Below, piece by piece: positions 11,376 through 21,901 of a stretch of 64,000 bases of DNA. The notes under the pieces are model-generated. The model did no database searches. It was given only the letters and a program-made list of their open reading frames with translations, and was not told where the DNA came from. Within the stretch, counting starts at the first letter, position 1. Every line of letters starts with the position of its first letter. Source of the stretch: Bacillus sp. 522_BSPC (GTDB taxonomy: Bacteria; Bacillota; Bacilli; Bacillales; Cytobacillaceae); contig NZ_JVDT01000084.1 of assembly GCF_001076885.1 (NCBI RefSeq), forward strand, positions 48,881-112,880, read 5' to 3'. Both the position numbers and the translations under genes were made by a program.

Positions 11376-14292
11376 ATGAGTGATATACAGGGGAAAGTAG
11401 ATCGTTTCCAGATTTTGTTGCAGCAATTGCAATTCACAGACGATCAATATATTTCCCATTTTCGCAACGCCAGCATTGAAAAAATTGTTGTCGAAAAGCG
11501 ATCCAAGAAATGGCATTTTCATTTTTTGTTTGACGATATCATTCCATTTCAAGTCTATCAATTATTTACTGCAAAGTTAAGAAGTAGCTTTTCTCATATT
11601 GCTACTATTACGTATGATATTCGAGTAAGAAATGGAATCGTCACAGATGTATTAATTCGTGACTATTGGTCTGCATGTATAGAGGAAATGCAAGGAATCT
11701 CTCCACCGCTTTTAAAATTATTAAATGAGCAAGTGCCTCAATTTAATGGAAATAAGCTAACCATTCAAGTGAGAAATGAAATGGAAGGTTTAGCGATTAA
11801 ACGAAAATATGCTAACTTGATTACCGATGCCTATCAATATTTTGGTTTTCCTGCAATGAGTTTAGATACAGAAATTGTACAGGAAAAATCGAATTCAGAG
11901 TATGAACAATTTTTACTAGCGAAGCAAAAAGAGGACGAGGAAAGAGGAAAGCAAGCATTATTAGACATTCAGAAGATGGAAGCTGAAAAAGAAGCCGGCG
12001 ATTCTCCAATACCTAGTGGTCCATTAACAATTGGATTAACGATTAAGGATGATAGTGACTATCGCCGTATGGAAGAGATAGTGGATGAAGAAAGACGTGT
12101 GACGGTCCAAGGCTATGTCTTTTTTGCTGAAACAAAAGAGCTTCGTAGTGGACGGACACTTCTAACCTTTAAAATTACAGATTACACAAGTTCTATTCTC
12201 GTAAAAATGTTCTCTCGTGATAAAGAAGATGCAGCACTTTTCCAATTAGTCAAAAAGGGTATGTGGCTCAGAGCACGTGGAAGTATTCAAAATGATACCT
12301 TCGTTCGTGATTTAGTGATGATTGGAAATGATTTAAATGAAATAAAGGCTGTTGAACGGAAAGATACAGCAAAAGAGGATGAAAAGAGAGTAGAATTGCA
12401 TCTTCATACTCCAATGAGTCAAATGGATGCAGTTTCATCTGTTGCTACACTTGTTGGGCAAGCGAAAAAATGGGGGCACAAAGCGATAGCTATCACAGAC
12501 CACGCTGTTGCGCAATCATTCCCAGAAGCGTTTGGAGCTGGAAAGAAAAACGATGTCAAAATTCTTTACGGAGTAGAGATGAATCTAGTGGACGATGGTG
12601 TACCGATTGCCTATAATCCAAAGGATATCGTGCTAGATGATGCCACGTATGTGGTATTTGACGTTGAGACAACAGGACTTTCAGCCGTATATAACACGAT
12701 TATTGAGCTTGCAGCAGTGAAGATTCATAATGGGGAAATCATTGATCGATTTGAGTCATTTGCAAATCCGCATCATCGCCTTTCTGCGACAACGATAAAT
12801 TTAACCGGTATTACTGATGATATGGTAGAAAGTGCACCTGAAATTGATATTGTCTTACGTAAGTTTGCAGAGTGGACAGGCGATAGTATTTTGGTTGCCC
12901 ATAATGCTTCGTTTGACGTTGGGTTTTTAAATGTCGGTTACCAGAAAGCGGGATTGCCAAAATCGACAAATGCGGTCATTGATACATTGGAATTAGGTAG
13001 ATTCTTATATCCGGAAATGAAAAATCACCGGTTGAATACATTAGCGAAGAAATTTGATATTGAATTAACCCAGCATCACCGCGCGATATATGATGCAGAG
13101 GCGACGGGGTATCTTGCGTTGAAAATGCTGAAGGATGCTTCTGAAAAGGGAATTCTTAATCATAATCAATTAAATGATAATATGGGGCAGGGAAATGCAT
13201 ACCAAAGAGCTCGTCCTTATCACTGTACCGTCCTTGCACAAACCGAGGTTGGCTTAAAAAATCTATTTAAGCTCGTATCAATTGCCCATATTAATTACTT
13301 CTATCGTGTTCCCCGTATTCCGAGATCTGTGTTGGAAAAATATAGAGAAGGTTTGCTAGTAGGCTCAGCCTGCGATAAAGGGGAAGTCTTTGAAGCGATG
13401 ATGCAAAAGGCTCCTGAAGAAGTAGAAGATATTGCCCCATTTTATGATTATTTAGAGGTAATGCCAAAAGAGGTTTATGCTCATTTAATCGAAATGGAGC
13501 TAGTGCAAGATGAAAAAGCATTAGAAGAAATAATCGGTAATATCGTAAAGCTAGGCGATAAATTAGACATACCTGTTGTCGCAACGGGAAATGTTCATTA
13601 TCAAAATCCAAATGATAAGATTTATCGAGAAATTTTGGTTGGATCACAAGGTGGAGCGAATCCACTGAATCGCCATAAGCTTCCAGATGTACATTTTAGA
13701 ACAACGAATGAAATGTTAGACTGTTTCACCTTCCTCGGCAAAGAAAAGGCAAAGGAAATAGTCGTCACAAATACAAATAAAATCGCTGATATGATTGATG
13801 TCATTAAACCAATCAAGGATGATCTTTATACACCAAAAATTGAAGGCTCTGAAGAAGAAATGCGGGAAATGAGCTATGGAATGGCAAGACGGATTTATGG
13901 GGATGAACTTCCTGAAATCGTAGAAGCCCGTTTGGAAAAAGAACTGAAGAGTATTATTGGTCATGGATTTGCCGTTATTTATTTGATTTCTCATAAACTC
14001 GTGAAAAAATCATTAGATGATGGATATTTAGTAGGTTCCCGTGGATCTGTTGGTTCTTCTTTTGTCGCCACGATGACAGAAATAACCGAGGTAAACCCAC
14101 TTCCTCCTCATTATATTTGCGCAGAATGTAAATATTCGGAGTTCTTTAATGATGGTTCTGTTGGTTCTGGATTTGACTTGCCGGATAAAAATTGTCCTAA
14201 CTGTGGGGCGCGGTTGAAGAAAGATGGTCATGATATTCCGTTTGAAACGTTCCTTGGATTTAAAGGGGATAAGGTACCTGATATTGATTTGA
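11376..14292 (+). CDS. polC: DNA polymerase III PolC, exon 1 (residues 1-972 plus first base of codon 973)
   Basis: PolC is the replicative Gram-positive DNA polymerase. Exon 1 encodes the N-terminal domain, the OB fold ([20 protein letters not shown], about 240-280), the split PHP domain ([11 protein letters not shown] near 340), the DEDD 3'-5' exonuclease (FDVETTGL near 427), and the start of the polymerase domain with a CxxC...CxxC zinc site. The exon ends in PDIDL, where Asp969 and Asp971 are the catalytic palm aspartates. The gene is split here by a group II intron; the join to 15428 restores Asn973 and a 1,440-residue protein. Unspliced, the frame runs into the intron and stops at 14337-14339 after 987 residues. 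ATG 11376 follows GGAAGGAG. Confidence 0.95.
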
Positions 14293-15031
14293 GTGCGCCA
14301 CGTTATCAATTGAAAAGATTGGTCACTAGCTTTTGCTAGGAGAACTGTTAACTCAAAGTGTGGAATGATAGGGTAACGCCTTGAAACACACTCACTGAAT
14401 CTGCGGCAAGCGAAGGAAATAATGTAAATAGTTAAACTCGTTTGAAGCCCGCTAAAGTCGGCTGAAGTTTACCCTAACACATAATGGTGAGGCAAGACCC
14501 TAATAGAGTTGTAAACGATAGGCCGGGTGTCTACAAAACTTCTATGGTTAGTATGGATAGAGTTATCTGGACGAATCCTCGACTGACTCTTCGTGAATGT
14601 CACTAAGTAGAAATGCTTAGGGGTCCTAATAGGACTTTCTAGTGTGGATGAGTAAACGTTAGGTTATGAAAATCCATATAGCTTTATAGGAGCTATCAAG
14701 CTAGACGGAGTTTAGAGGAAACCTACGGAAGTATGTATAGATAGAGTTAACGGAACGTGGGAAGCTTCGGAGACTTGAGGTGATTACACACCGATTGAAA
14801 GTCGTTCTTCAAAAAGCTCAGCTTGAGTATAATGAAGATTTGTCGAAGTGGCAGTAAAGCCGTAGTACCGATTGTAGGAACTGCTGATGACGACCAAATA
14901 TACTGAATAGGTCCGAGGGAAAAACAGTTCTGAGGGAAGGGCTTGAGTAGTCTTTTACGATACAAATCCTACACAAGTCAGTATTCTTGTATGACTAAAT
15001 AGAAACGAAAGCCTTTCTTGGAGGTGATTAG

Positions 15032-15250
15032 TTGGCTGACTTAATGGTTCAAAAGCTAAGAAATAACGAATATTTCAATGTTCAAGACACATTTGACCAT
15101 TTGTATGCTGAAAGTAAAAATGGAAGGTATTTTAATAAGCTGTACGATTTAATCATCTCAGAAGAAAATATTCTTCTCGCTTTCCAAAACTTGAAAAGGA
15201 ACACTGGAAACAGAACAACTGGTCAAACTATTATCATGTCAATACACTAG
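15032..15250 (+). pseudogene. Truncated group II intron reverse transcriptase/maturase
   Basis: The start is TTG 15032 after TTGGAGGTG. The 72-residue product has the N-terminal RT-0 pattern of intron-encoded proteins (NNEYFNVQDTFDHLYAES, FNKLYDLIISEENILLAFQN, LKRNTGNRTTG). It then runs into QTIIMSIH and a stop. Intact relatives are usually 400-600 residues and carry RT motifs 1-7, the maturase domain X and often an HNH endonuclease; none of these remain before domain V at 15341. An internal deletion of more than 1 kb is inferred. The stub cannot support splicing or retrohoming. Confidence 0.85.
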
Positions 15251-15340
15251 ACGCCAAAGCATTAAAGAAACTCAATGCACTACGCAAGGTAGTAGGATTC
15301 CGAGCGGTAGTGATCTAATTATCGTAAATATAAAGACGAT

Positions 15341-15427
15341 AGAGCGCCGTATGACACCGAAAGGGTCACGTACGGTGTGGGGCAGGGGAAAAGCTAGAGA
15401 TGACATCAAAGGCTTACCTATTGCCAT
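15341..15427 (+). ncRNA. Group II intron domains V and VI (catalytic core and branch point)
   Basis: Domain V: CGCCGT pairs with ACGGTG, TGAC with GTCA, and CC with GG closes a GAAA tetraloop; the AGC catalytic triad is at 15343-15345. Domain VI: GGCA pairs with TGCC and AAGC with GGCTT (one G-U-tolerant helix), leaving A15420 bulged eight nucleotides from the 3' splice site. These are the parts that catalyse branching, and they appear undamaged. Confidence 0.85.
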
Positions 15428-16833
15428 ATTTTTCCGGTGAATATCAGCCAATCGCCCATAACTATACAAAAGTACTGTTTGGTGATGAGTATGTATACCG
15501 TGCAGGAACAATAGGTACTGTAGCTGATAAAACAGCATATGGTTATGTTAAGGCATATCAAAACGATAATAATTTGCAAATTCGCGGTGCGGAAATTGAC
15601 CGATTAGCATCTGGCTGTACGGGTGTTAAGCGAACAACTGGACAGCATCCAGGGGGAATCATTGTTATTCCGGATTATATGGATGTTTATGACTTTACGC
15701 CGATTCAATTTCCAGCAGATGATCGAAATTCCGAATGGAAAACAACCCATTTTGATTTCCATTCTATCCATGATAATGTACTGAAGCTTGATATTCTAGG
15801 ACATGATGATCCGACTGTTATCAGAATGCTTCAAGATTTAAGTGGGATTGACCCTAAGACAATTCCGACAGATGATCCAGAAGTAATGAAAATATTCAGT
15901 GGTACGGAGTCACTTGGGGTAACCCCAGAACAAATTTATTGTAAAACAGGTACATTTGGTATCCCTGAGTTTGGAACAAAATTTGTTCGACAAATGCTAG
16001 AAGATACAAAGCCGACAACGTTTTCTGAGTTAGTACAGATATCTGGTCTATCTCACGGTACAGATGTTTGGCTAGGCAATGCCCAAGAACTTATTCATAA
16101 TAATATTTGTAACTTAAGTGAAGTAATAGGATGTCGTGATGACATTATGGTTTATCTAATCTATCAAGGACTGGATCCAAGTTTCGCTTTCAAAATCATG
16201 GAAAGTGTGCGTAAAGGGAAAGGTCTATCAGATGAGATGGAAGAAGAAATGAGAAAGAACGAAGTACCAGAATGGTATATTGATTCTTGCAAAAAGATAA
16301 AATATATGTTCCCGAAGGCGCATGCCGCTGCTTACGTATTAATGGCAGTAAGGATTGCTTATTTCAAAGTGCATCATGCATTGCTTTATTACGCTGCATA
16401 TTTCACTGTTCGTGCCGATGATTTTGATGTTGATGCAATGGTGAAAGGCTCCCATAGTATTAAAGCAGTAATAGATGATATAAGTGCAAAAGGGTTAGAC
16501 GCATCAACGAAAGAGAAGAACTTATTAACTGTAATGGAGCTAGCCTTTGAAATGGTAGAAAGGGGCTATTCCTTTAAAAAGGTTGATTTATATAAATCTA
16601 GTGCTACTGAATTTATTATTGAAGGTAATTCTCTTATTCCACCATTCAATAGTATCCCAGGATTGGGAACAAATGCTGCAATAAATATTGTGGAAGCTAG
16701 AAAAAATGGGGAGTTTTTATCAAAAGAGGATTTACAGCAACGGGGAAAAGTTTCTAAAACCATTATGCAATATCTTGACAATCACGGTTGCTTGGCAGAT
16801 ATGCCAGACCAAAATCAGCTTTCCTTATTCTAA
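15428..16833 (+). CDS. polC: DNA polymerase III PolC, exon 2 (end of codon 973 to residue 1440)
   Basis: Continuation of the PolC polymerase domain. It starts with the last two bases of the Asn973 codon, then FSGEYQP, completing the palm motif begun in exon 1. It includes the [30 protein letters not shown] and [20 protein letters not shown] segments that form the fingers and nucleotide-binding region, and ends in a helix-hairpin-helix/beta-clamp-binding tail where NQLSLF resembles a QLSLF clamp-binding motif. An ATG at 15400 lies within the intron and is not a credible start: a product from there would lack the catalytic aspartates. The frame is intact and the length normal when joined. Confidence 0.95.
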
Positions 16834-16880
16834 TAGATTTTTTAGAAGTCGGAAGAAACGTTGTAATAACGGACTTTCAT

Positions 16881-16909
16881 TTGCATAAATGAAGCGGTTA
16901 TGGTATAGT
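16881..16909 (+). promoter_or_regulatory. Sigma-A-type promoter for the rimP-nusA-infB operon
   Basis: -35 TTGCAT (16881-16886), 17-base spacer, -10 TATAGT (16904-16909). It starts a leader of about 200 nt before rimP that contains a stable hairpin. Confidence 0.65.
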
Positions 16910-16943
16910 TTAATTGGAAATACTAAGGATAACTTTCGCGAAT

Positions 16944-16973
16944 GGAGAGTGGGGCAACCCACTCTTTCCTGTT
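16944..16973 (+). promoter_or_regulatory. Leader hairpin upstream of rimP
   Basis: AGAGTGGG and CCCACTCT pair perfectly across GCAA, followed by TTCCTGTTTG rather than an unbroken T run. It could be a weak intrinsic terminator or an attenuator in the rimP leader; the downstream operon encodes NusA, which acts on such hairpins. Confidence 0.5.
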
Positions 16974-17112
16974 TGTATTAGGGTTTTTTCCTAAAATCAG
17001 AAGTGAATGGTATCACACTAATTTGAGAATTGAGCAACAAGTGTACATATTTTAGTTTACTAAGTTGACTCTAAAAACATAATAAGGTTCCTTGCTTAAG
17101 GAGGGAAAAATT

Positions 17113-17583
17113 TTGAGCAAAGTAACACAAATAGTGGAAGAAATGGCACATCCCATTTTAGATGAACTACATTTAGAATTAGTAGATGTTGAATATGTAA
17201 AAGAGGGACCAAACTGGTTTTTACGTGTTTACATTGACAAAGAAACTGGCGTGGATATTGATGAATGTGCAGTTGTTAGTGAAAAACTAAGTGAAAAGCT
17301 AGATGAAGTCGATCCGATTTCAGAGAACTACTTTTTAGAGGTTTCTTCACCTGGAGCAGAACGACCATTAAAAAAAGACAAAGATTTCGAAAAGGCAATC
17401 GGGAAAAATGTTTATATTAAAACATATGAACCAATTGAAAACGAAAAAACCTTTGAAGGAATCTTAACAGCTTTTGATGGAAAAATGGTGACAGTCGAAG
17501 TCAAAATAAAGACAAGAAAGAAAACGATTGAGATCCCATACGAAAAAGTTGCTAAAGCAAGGCTTGCAGTTACTTTTTCATAA
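17113..17583 (+). CDS. rimP: Ribosome maturation factor RimP
   Basis: RimP helps assemble the 30S subunit. The 156 residues equal the length of the B. subtilis protein. Visible are the N-terminal alpha/beta domain ([51 protein letters not shown]) and the C-terminal SH3-like barrel ([16 protein letters not shown]). I chose TTG 17113 (MSKVTQIV) because AAGGAGGG lies 7 bases upstream; a TTG at 17092 in the same frame would put the SD inside the gene. First gene of the rimP-nusA-rnpM-ylxQ-infB operon. Confidence 0.95.
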   Translation: MSKVTQIVEEMAHPILDELHLELVDVEYVKEGPNWFLRVYIDKETGVDIDECAVVSEKLSEKLDEVDPISENYFLEVSSPGAERPLKKDKDFEKAIGKNVYIKTYEPIENEKTFEGILTAFDGKMVTVEVKIKTRKKTIEIPYEKVAKARLAVTFS

Positions 17584-17681
17584 TTTATAAAGGACCTTAA
17601 TTAAGAAGCTTTAAGAAAAAGCTTCGCTAACTTACGGTCATTTCATTATTGATAATAGAGAATAAAGGGGGATACACGCTC

Positions 17682-18812
17682 ATGAGCAGTGAATTAGTTG
17701 ATGCTCTAGTGTTACTTGAAAAAGAAAAAGGAATATCACGAGAAGTGATCATGGATGCAATGGAAGCGGCATTGATCTCTGCTTATCGCCGCAATTTTAA
17801 CCAGGCACAAAATGTGCGAATTGATTTGAATTTAGGTGCCGGTTCTATGCGTGTATTTGCTAGAAAAGAAGTAGTAGATGAGGTATTTGATCCACGTCTG
17901 GAAATTTCTTTGGAAGATGCACAAAAAATTAATCCGAACTATGAAGTAGAAGATATTGTGGAATTAGAAGTTACACCAAAAGATTTTGGTCGTATTGCAG
18001 CGCAAACTGCAAAACAAGTAGTTACACAAAGAGTTCGTGAGGCAGAAAGAGGAATTATCTATTCCGAATTTATCGATCGCGAAGAAGACATCATGACAGG
18101 GATTGTTCAACGTCAAGATAGCAAATTTATTTATGTAAGCTTAGGAAAAATTGAAGCAATCTTGCCTACAAATGAACAAATGCCAAATGAGCATTATAAA
18201 CCACATGATAGAATCAAAGTGTTCTTAACAAAAGTGGAAAAGACAACAAAAGGTCCACAAATCTTTGTTTCTAGAACACATCCAGGTTTACTAAAAAGAT
18301 TATTTGAGATGGAAGTGCCAGAAATTTATGATGGCACAGTAGAAATCAAATCGGTTGCTCGTGAAGCTGGAGATCGTTCCAAAATTTCCGTTCATTCAGA
18401 AAATGAAGAAGTAGATCCAGTAGGTTCATGTGTAGGTCCTAAAGGAACTCGTGTGCAGACGATTGTAAATGAGTTAAAAGGGGAAAAGATTGATATTGTT
18501 AAGTGGTCTAGTGACCCAACAGTATTTGTCGCAAATGCATTAAGCCCTTCAAAAGTATTAGAAGTAATTGTGAATGAAGAAGACAAAGCAACTACTGTGA
18601 TTGTTCCAGATTATCAATTGTCATTGGCAATTGGTAAGAGAGGCCAAAATGCACGCTTAGCAGCGAAGCTTACTGGCTGGAAAATTGATATCAAATCTGA
18701 ATCGGAAGCAAGAGAAGTTGGAATTTATCCAACAGAAAATTCATTAATTAAATTTGATGATGAAGTAGAAGAAGAGGATGATTTTCGTTTAAGCACGGAA
18801 GATTTCGAGTGA
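17682..18812 (+). CDS. nusA: Transcription termination/antitermination factor NusA
   Basis: NusA binds RNA polymerase and nascent RNA and stimulates pausing and intrinsic termination. The 376-residue protein has the N-terminal RNAP-binding domain, an S1 domain from about 135-200 (IMTGIVQRQDSKFIYVSLG), and two KH domains (GSCVGPKGTRVQTIV and LAIGKRGQNARLAAKL). It lacks the C-terminal acidic repeats of the E. coli form, as is normal for Bacillus. The start ATG 17682 (MSSELVDALVLLEKEKG) has SD AAAGGGGG; an upstream in-frame ATG at 17649 is disfavoured by position. Confidence 0.97.
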   Translation: MSSELVDALVLLEKEKGISREVIMDAMEAALISAYRRNFNQAQNVRIDLNLGAGSMRVFARKEVVDEVFDPRLEISLEDAQKINPNYEVEDIVELEVTPKDFGRIAAQTAKQVVTQRVREAERGIIYSEFIDREEDIMTGIVQRQDSKFIYVSLGKIEAILPTNEQMPNEHYKPHDRIKVFLTKVEKTTKGPQIFVSRTHPGLLKRLFEMEVPEIYDGTVEIKSVAREAGDRSKISVHSENEEVDPVGSCVGPKGTRVQTIVNELKGEKIDIVKWSSDPTVFVANALSPSKVLEVIVNEEDKATTVIVPDYQLSLAIGKRGQNARLAAKLTGWKIDIKSESEAREVGIYPTENSLIKFDDEVEEEDDFRLSTEDFE

Positions 18813-18827
18813 TAGAGGTGAATGTGT

Positions 18828-19112
18828 GTGAACAAACCAAGAAAAGTACCAATGCGTAAATGTGTTGCTACCGGTGAAATGAGGCCGAAAAAAGAATTAG
18901 TTCGCATCGTTCGTTCCAAAGAAGGGGATGTATCCGTCGATTTAACAGGGAAAAAATCCGGTCGTGGAGCATATCTTTCATTGGATAGAGAAGCAGTACT
19001 ATTAGCCAAGAAGAAGAATATTCTTTCTAATCAGCTAGAAGTTACAGTAGATGATTCTGTCTATGAGGAGCTGTTAGAACTAATAGATAAGGAGCAAAGA
19101 CAATCCAAATGA
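18828..19112 (+). CDS. rnpM: RNase P modulator RnpM (YlxR family)
   Basis: A small basic RNA-binding protein of 94 residues with the YlxR signature [20 protein letters not shown] and GRGAYLS. In B. subtilis this protein was recently named RnpM for binding RNase P RNA. GTG 18828 ([12 protein letters not shown]) is preferred because SD GAGGTG lies 7 bases away; an ATG at 18822 is too close to it. It overlaps the next gene by 4 bases (ATGA), so the two are probably coupled. Confidence 0.92.
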   Translation: MNKPRKVPMRKCVATGEMRPKKELVRIVRSKEGDVSVDLTGKKSGRGAYLSLDREAVLLAKKKNILSNQLEVTVDDSVYEELLELIDKEQRQSK

Positions 19113-19411
19113 ACGATAACAAGTGGATGTCATTACTTGGCTTAGCAAATCGAGCACGGAAAATAACCTCAGGTGAGGAATTGACCGTAAAAGAAATTAG
19201 AAGCGGTAATGCAAAGCTAATATTATTGTCGGAAGATGCGTCACAAAACACGACAAAGAAAATCACGGATAAGTGCCGTTCCTATAAAGTACCAGTGAAG
19301 CTTGTTTCAAATAGGGAAATCCTCGGGAAAGCAATAGGGAAAGAGCAAAGAGTGGTTGTCGCTGTTTTGGATAATGGATTTGCAAAAAAACTTTTAACGC
19401 TGCTCGATTAA
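19109..19411 (+). CDS. ylxQ: L7Ae/L30e-family RNA-binding protein YlxQ
   Basis: A 100-residue protein with the L7Ae-like fold. [16 protein letters not shown] is the diagnostic N-terminal part, followed by [18 protein letters not shown] and CRSYKVPV. Family members bind K-turn RNA and associate with the ribosome; a specific role is not settled. It overlaps rnpM by 4 bases and precedes infB by 19 bases. Confidence 0.93.
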   Translation: MNDNKWMSLLGLANRARKITSGEELTVKEIRSGNAKLILLSEDASQNTTKKITDKCRSYKVPVKLVSNREILGKAIGKEQRVVVAVLDNGFAKKLLTLLD

Positions 19412-19430
19412 TTCTAGCGGGGGTGAAATG

Positions 19431-21602
19431 ATGAGTAAAGTGCGAGTATACGAATACGCAAAACAATATAACATTTCAAGCAAGGATGTTATTGCTAAAT
19501 TAAAAGAGATGAACGTAGAAGTCTCAAACCATATGACAACATTGGAAGAGGAAGCAATAAAAAAACTAGATCGTGTATATAATAAAAAGAACGAAGAAAA
19601 TAAGCCAAAAACACCGGCTCAAAAAGCGGTTGCTAAAAATATCGCAGACGAGTATGAAAAAGAAAGCGATGAAATGGCTGAAAAGGGGAAAGTAAATCAA
19701 TCTGTGAAAAATACTAAAGATAATAAACCAGGGTTTAATAAACCAAAAAACAATAACAACAATAATAACAAAAATAGAAATAACAATCGCAAAGGGAAGC
19801 AAAATGCTGCTCCAGTTGCTCCACCTGCTCCGAAAAAAGAAAAAGAATTACCAGAGAAAATTACATTCAGTGAGTCTTTAACTGTTGCTGAATTAGCAAA
19901 AAAATTACATCGTGAACCATCTGAAATCATCAAAAAATTATTCCTACTTGGTGTAATGGCAACGATCAACCAAGAATTAGATAAAGATGCGATCGAGTTA
20001 ATCTGTACAGATTACGGGGTAGAAGTTGAAGAAGAAATTAAAATAGATACAACGGACCTAGAAGTATACTTTGCAGATGATGAAAATGCAGAATTAATAG
20101 AGCGCCCATCTGTTGTTACAATCATGGGACACGTTGACCACGGGAAAACAACATTACTTGACAGTATCCGTAATACAAAGGTAACAGCAGGAGAAGCTGG
20201 TGGTATTACCCAGCATATCGGTGCATACCAAATTGAGGAAAATGGCAAGAAAATTACGTTTCTTGATACACCAGGACACGCAGCCTTTACTACAATGCGT
20301 GCACGTGGTGCGAAAATTACAGATATCACCATTCTTGTTGTAGCTGCTGACGATGGTGTTATGCCACAGACAATCGAAGCAATCAACCATGCGAAGGCTG
20401 CTGAGGTTCCTATTATTGTGGCAGTCAATAAAATGGATAAACCAACTGCAAATCCTGATCGAGTAATGCAGGAATTAACAGAACATGGATTAGTACCAGA
20501 AGCTTGGGGTGGGGAAACTATCTTTGTTCCACTTTCCGCATTAACTGGTGAAGGTATTGATTCTTTACTGGAAATGATTTTATTAGTAAGTGAAGTAGAA
20601 GAATATAAAGCTAATCCAAATCGTAATGCAGTTGGAACTGTTATTGAAGCAGAGCTAGATAAAGGGAAAGGTTCTGTCGCAACTTTACTAGTTCAAAATG
20701 GTACATTGCGCGTAGGAGATCCAATTGTAGTTGGAAATACATTTGGTCGCGTTCGTGCAATGGTTAACGATTTAGGTAGACGTGTGAAATCAGCAGGACC
20801 ATCAACACCTGTTGAAATTACTGGTTTAAACGAGGTTCCACAAGCTGGTGATCGATTTGTTGTCTTCAATGATGAGAAAACAGCAAGACAAGTCGGAGAA
20901 GCTCGTTCTACACAAGCAATTCAAGCTCAAAGATCAGAAAAAACAAGAATCAGTCTTGATAATCTGTTTGAACATATGAAACAAGGGGAAATGAAAGATA
21001 TTAATATCGTTCTTAAAGCCGATGTTCAAGGTTCAGCAGAAGCATTAGCTGCCGCTCTTTATAAAATTGAAGTAGAAGGCGTAAATGTTAAAATTATTCA
21101 TACTGGTGTAGGTGCCATTAATGAATCAGATATTACACTTGCAGCTGCATCTAATGCAATTGTTATCGGATTTAACGTTCGACCTGATGTTAATGCGAAA
21201 AGAGCTGCAGATGCTGAAGAAGTAGATGTACGTTTACACCGTATTATCTATAAAGTAATTGAAGAAATCGAAGCGGCAATGAAAGGGATGCTTGACCCTG
21301 AATTCCAAGAAAAAATTATTGGTCAGGCTGAAATTCGTCAAACTTTCAAGGTTTCTAAAATCGGTACGATTGCAGGTTCCTATGTAACAGACGGAAAAAT
21401 TACAAGAGATAGCGGCATTCGCTTAATCCGTGACGGTGTTGTAATTTTTGAAGGCGAAATCGATGCATTAAAACGTTTTAAGGACGATGCAAAAGAAGTA
21501 GCTCAGGGTTACGAGTGTGGGATTACAATCAAAAACTTTAACGATGTTAAAGAAGGCGATATTATCGAAGCATATGTTATGGAAGAAATTGAGCGTAAAT
21601 GA
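19431..21602 (+). CDS. infB: Translation initiation factor IF-2
   Basis: IF-2 positions fMet-tRNA on the 30S subunit and promotes 50S joining. The N-terminal IF2_N domain ([23 protein letters not shown] region) is followed by an Asn/Lys-rich, low-complexity linker at about 100-130 with runs of Asn. The GTPase core then starts near residue 232 with G1 [10 protein letters not shown]3 DTPGHAAF and G4 NKMDKP, and the C-terminal domain binds the initiator tRNA. Of tandem ATGs at 19428 and 19431 the second is better spaced from GGGGGTG. Its 723 residues compare with 716 in B. subtilis. It overlaps ylxP by 4 bases. Confidence 0.98.
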   Translation: MSKVRVYEYAKQYNISSKDVIAKLKEMNVEVSNHMTTLEEEAIKKLDRVYNKKNEENKPKTPAQKAVAKNIADEYEKESDEMAEKGKVNQSVKNTKDNKPGFNKPKNNNNNNNKNRNNNRKGKQNAAPVAPPAPKKEKELPEKITFSESLTVAELAKKLHREPSEIIKKLFLLGVMATINQELDKDAIELICTDYGVEVEEEIKIDTTDLEVYFADDENAELIERPSVVTIMGHVDHGKTTLLDSIRNTKVTAGEAGGITQHIGAYQIEENGKKITFLDTPGHAAFTTMRARGAKITDITILVVAADDGVMPQTIEAINHAKAAEVPIIVAVNKMDKPTANPDRVMQELTEHGLVPEAWGGETIFVPLSALTGEGIDSLLEMILLVSEVEEYKANPNRNAVGTVIEAELDKGKGSVATLLVQNGTLRVGDPIVVGNTFGRVRAMVNDLGRRVKSAGPSTPVEITGLNEVPQAGDRFVVFNDEKTARQVGEARSTQAIQAQRSEKTRISLDNLFEHMKQGEMKDINIVLKADVQGSAEALAAALYKIEVEGVNVKIIHTGVGAINESDITLAAASNAIVIGFNVRPDVNAKRAADAEEVDVRLHRIIYKVIEEIEAAMKGMLDPEFQEKIIGQAEIRQTFKVSKIGTIAGSYVTDGKITRDSGIRLIRDGVVIFEGEIDALKRFKDDAKEVAQGYECGITIKNFNDVKEGDIIEAYVMEEIERK

Positions 21603-21880
21603 TAATTGGTTTAATGACAGTGGAATGCATTATTTATGATGCCCACTCATTAAAAGAAAAGCGGGCGGTCCTACAAAGGATTATGACCCGCTTAAAGCAA
21701 AAATACAATATCTCTATTTCAGAGGTAGACTTTCAAGATACTTGGCAAAGAACAAAGATTGCTATCGTTACAGTTGCTTCTGCACGTGTCTCCGTTGAAG
21801 GTGTGTTGCAGCAAGCACAGCAGTTTATCGATTCTTTCCCAGAAATAGAGAGAACGGTAACAGATATAGAATGGCTTTAA
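21599..21880 (+). CDS. ylxP: YlxP family protein (DUF503)
   Basis: A 93-residue protein beginning [22 protein letters not shown], the DUF503 signature, with [21 protein letters not shown] next. The fold is a small alpha/beta domain of unknown biochemical function. Genes of this family sit between infB and rbfA in many Firmicutes, so a role connected with ribosome biogenesis is plausible but inferred. Its ATG overlaps the infB stop. Confidence 0.93.
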   Translation: MIIGLMTVECIIYDAHSLKEKRAVLQRIMTRLKQKYNISISEVDFQDTWQRTKIAIVTVASARVSVEGVLQQAQQFIDSFPEIERTVTDIEWL

Positions 21881-21901
21881 TAAAATGAGGTGAATTGCGC
21901 G

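Larger units (their letters stand above)
14293..15427 (+). mobile_element. Group II intron inserted in polC, maturase gene mostly deleted
   Basis: A 1,135-nt intron. The 5' end is GTGCGCC, fitting GUGYG. About 740 nt of structured RNA (domains I-III) precede a reverse transcriptase start at 15032 that retains only about 62 matching residues. Near the 3' end are domain V (from 15341; AGC triad, GAAA tetraloop) and domain VI with a probable branch A at 15420, eight bases from the end, which reads CCAT. The boundaries were fixed by requiring restoration of PolC: D-I-D-L-N-F-S-G-E is regained only at this join. The intron lies on the sense strand, as splicing requires. The class looks like bacterial class B, inferred from the domain V shape and the truncated protein. 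Confidence 0.95.

Noticed and set aside
14293..14339. Premature stop and apparent broken polC
   Set aside because: The two halves join exactly at group II intron boundaries and restore the catalytic motif and normal length, so this is an intron and not a pseudogene or a frameshift.
15400..15427. ATG at 15400 as start of a separate polymerase gene
   Set aside because: The codons before 15428 are intron domain VI; a product from here would lack both catalytic aspartates and has no ribosome binding site.
20012..20428. 138-codon frame on the minus strand
   Set aside because: It lies wholly opposite the infB GTPase domain and is a shadow of its codon pattern, with no family match.
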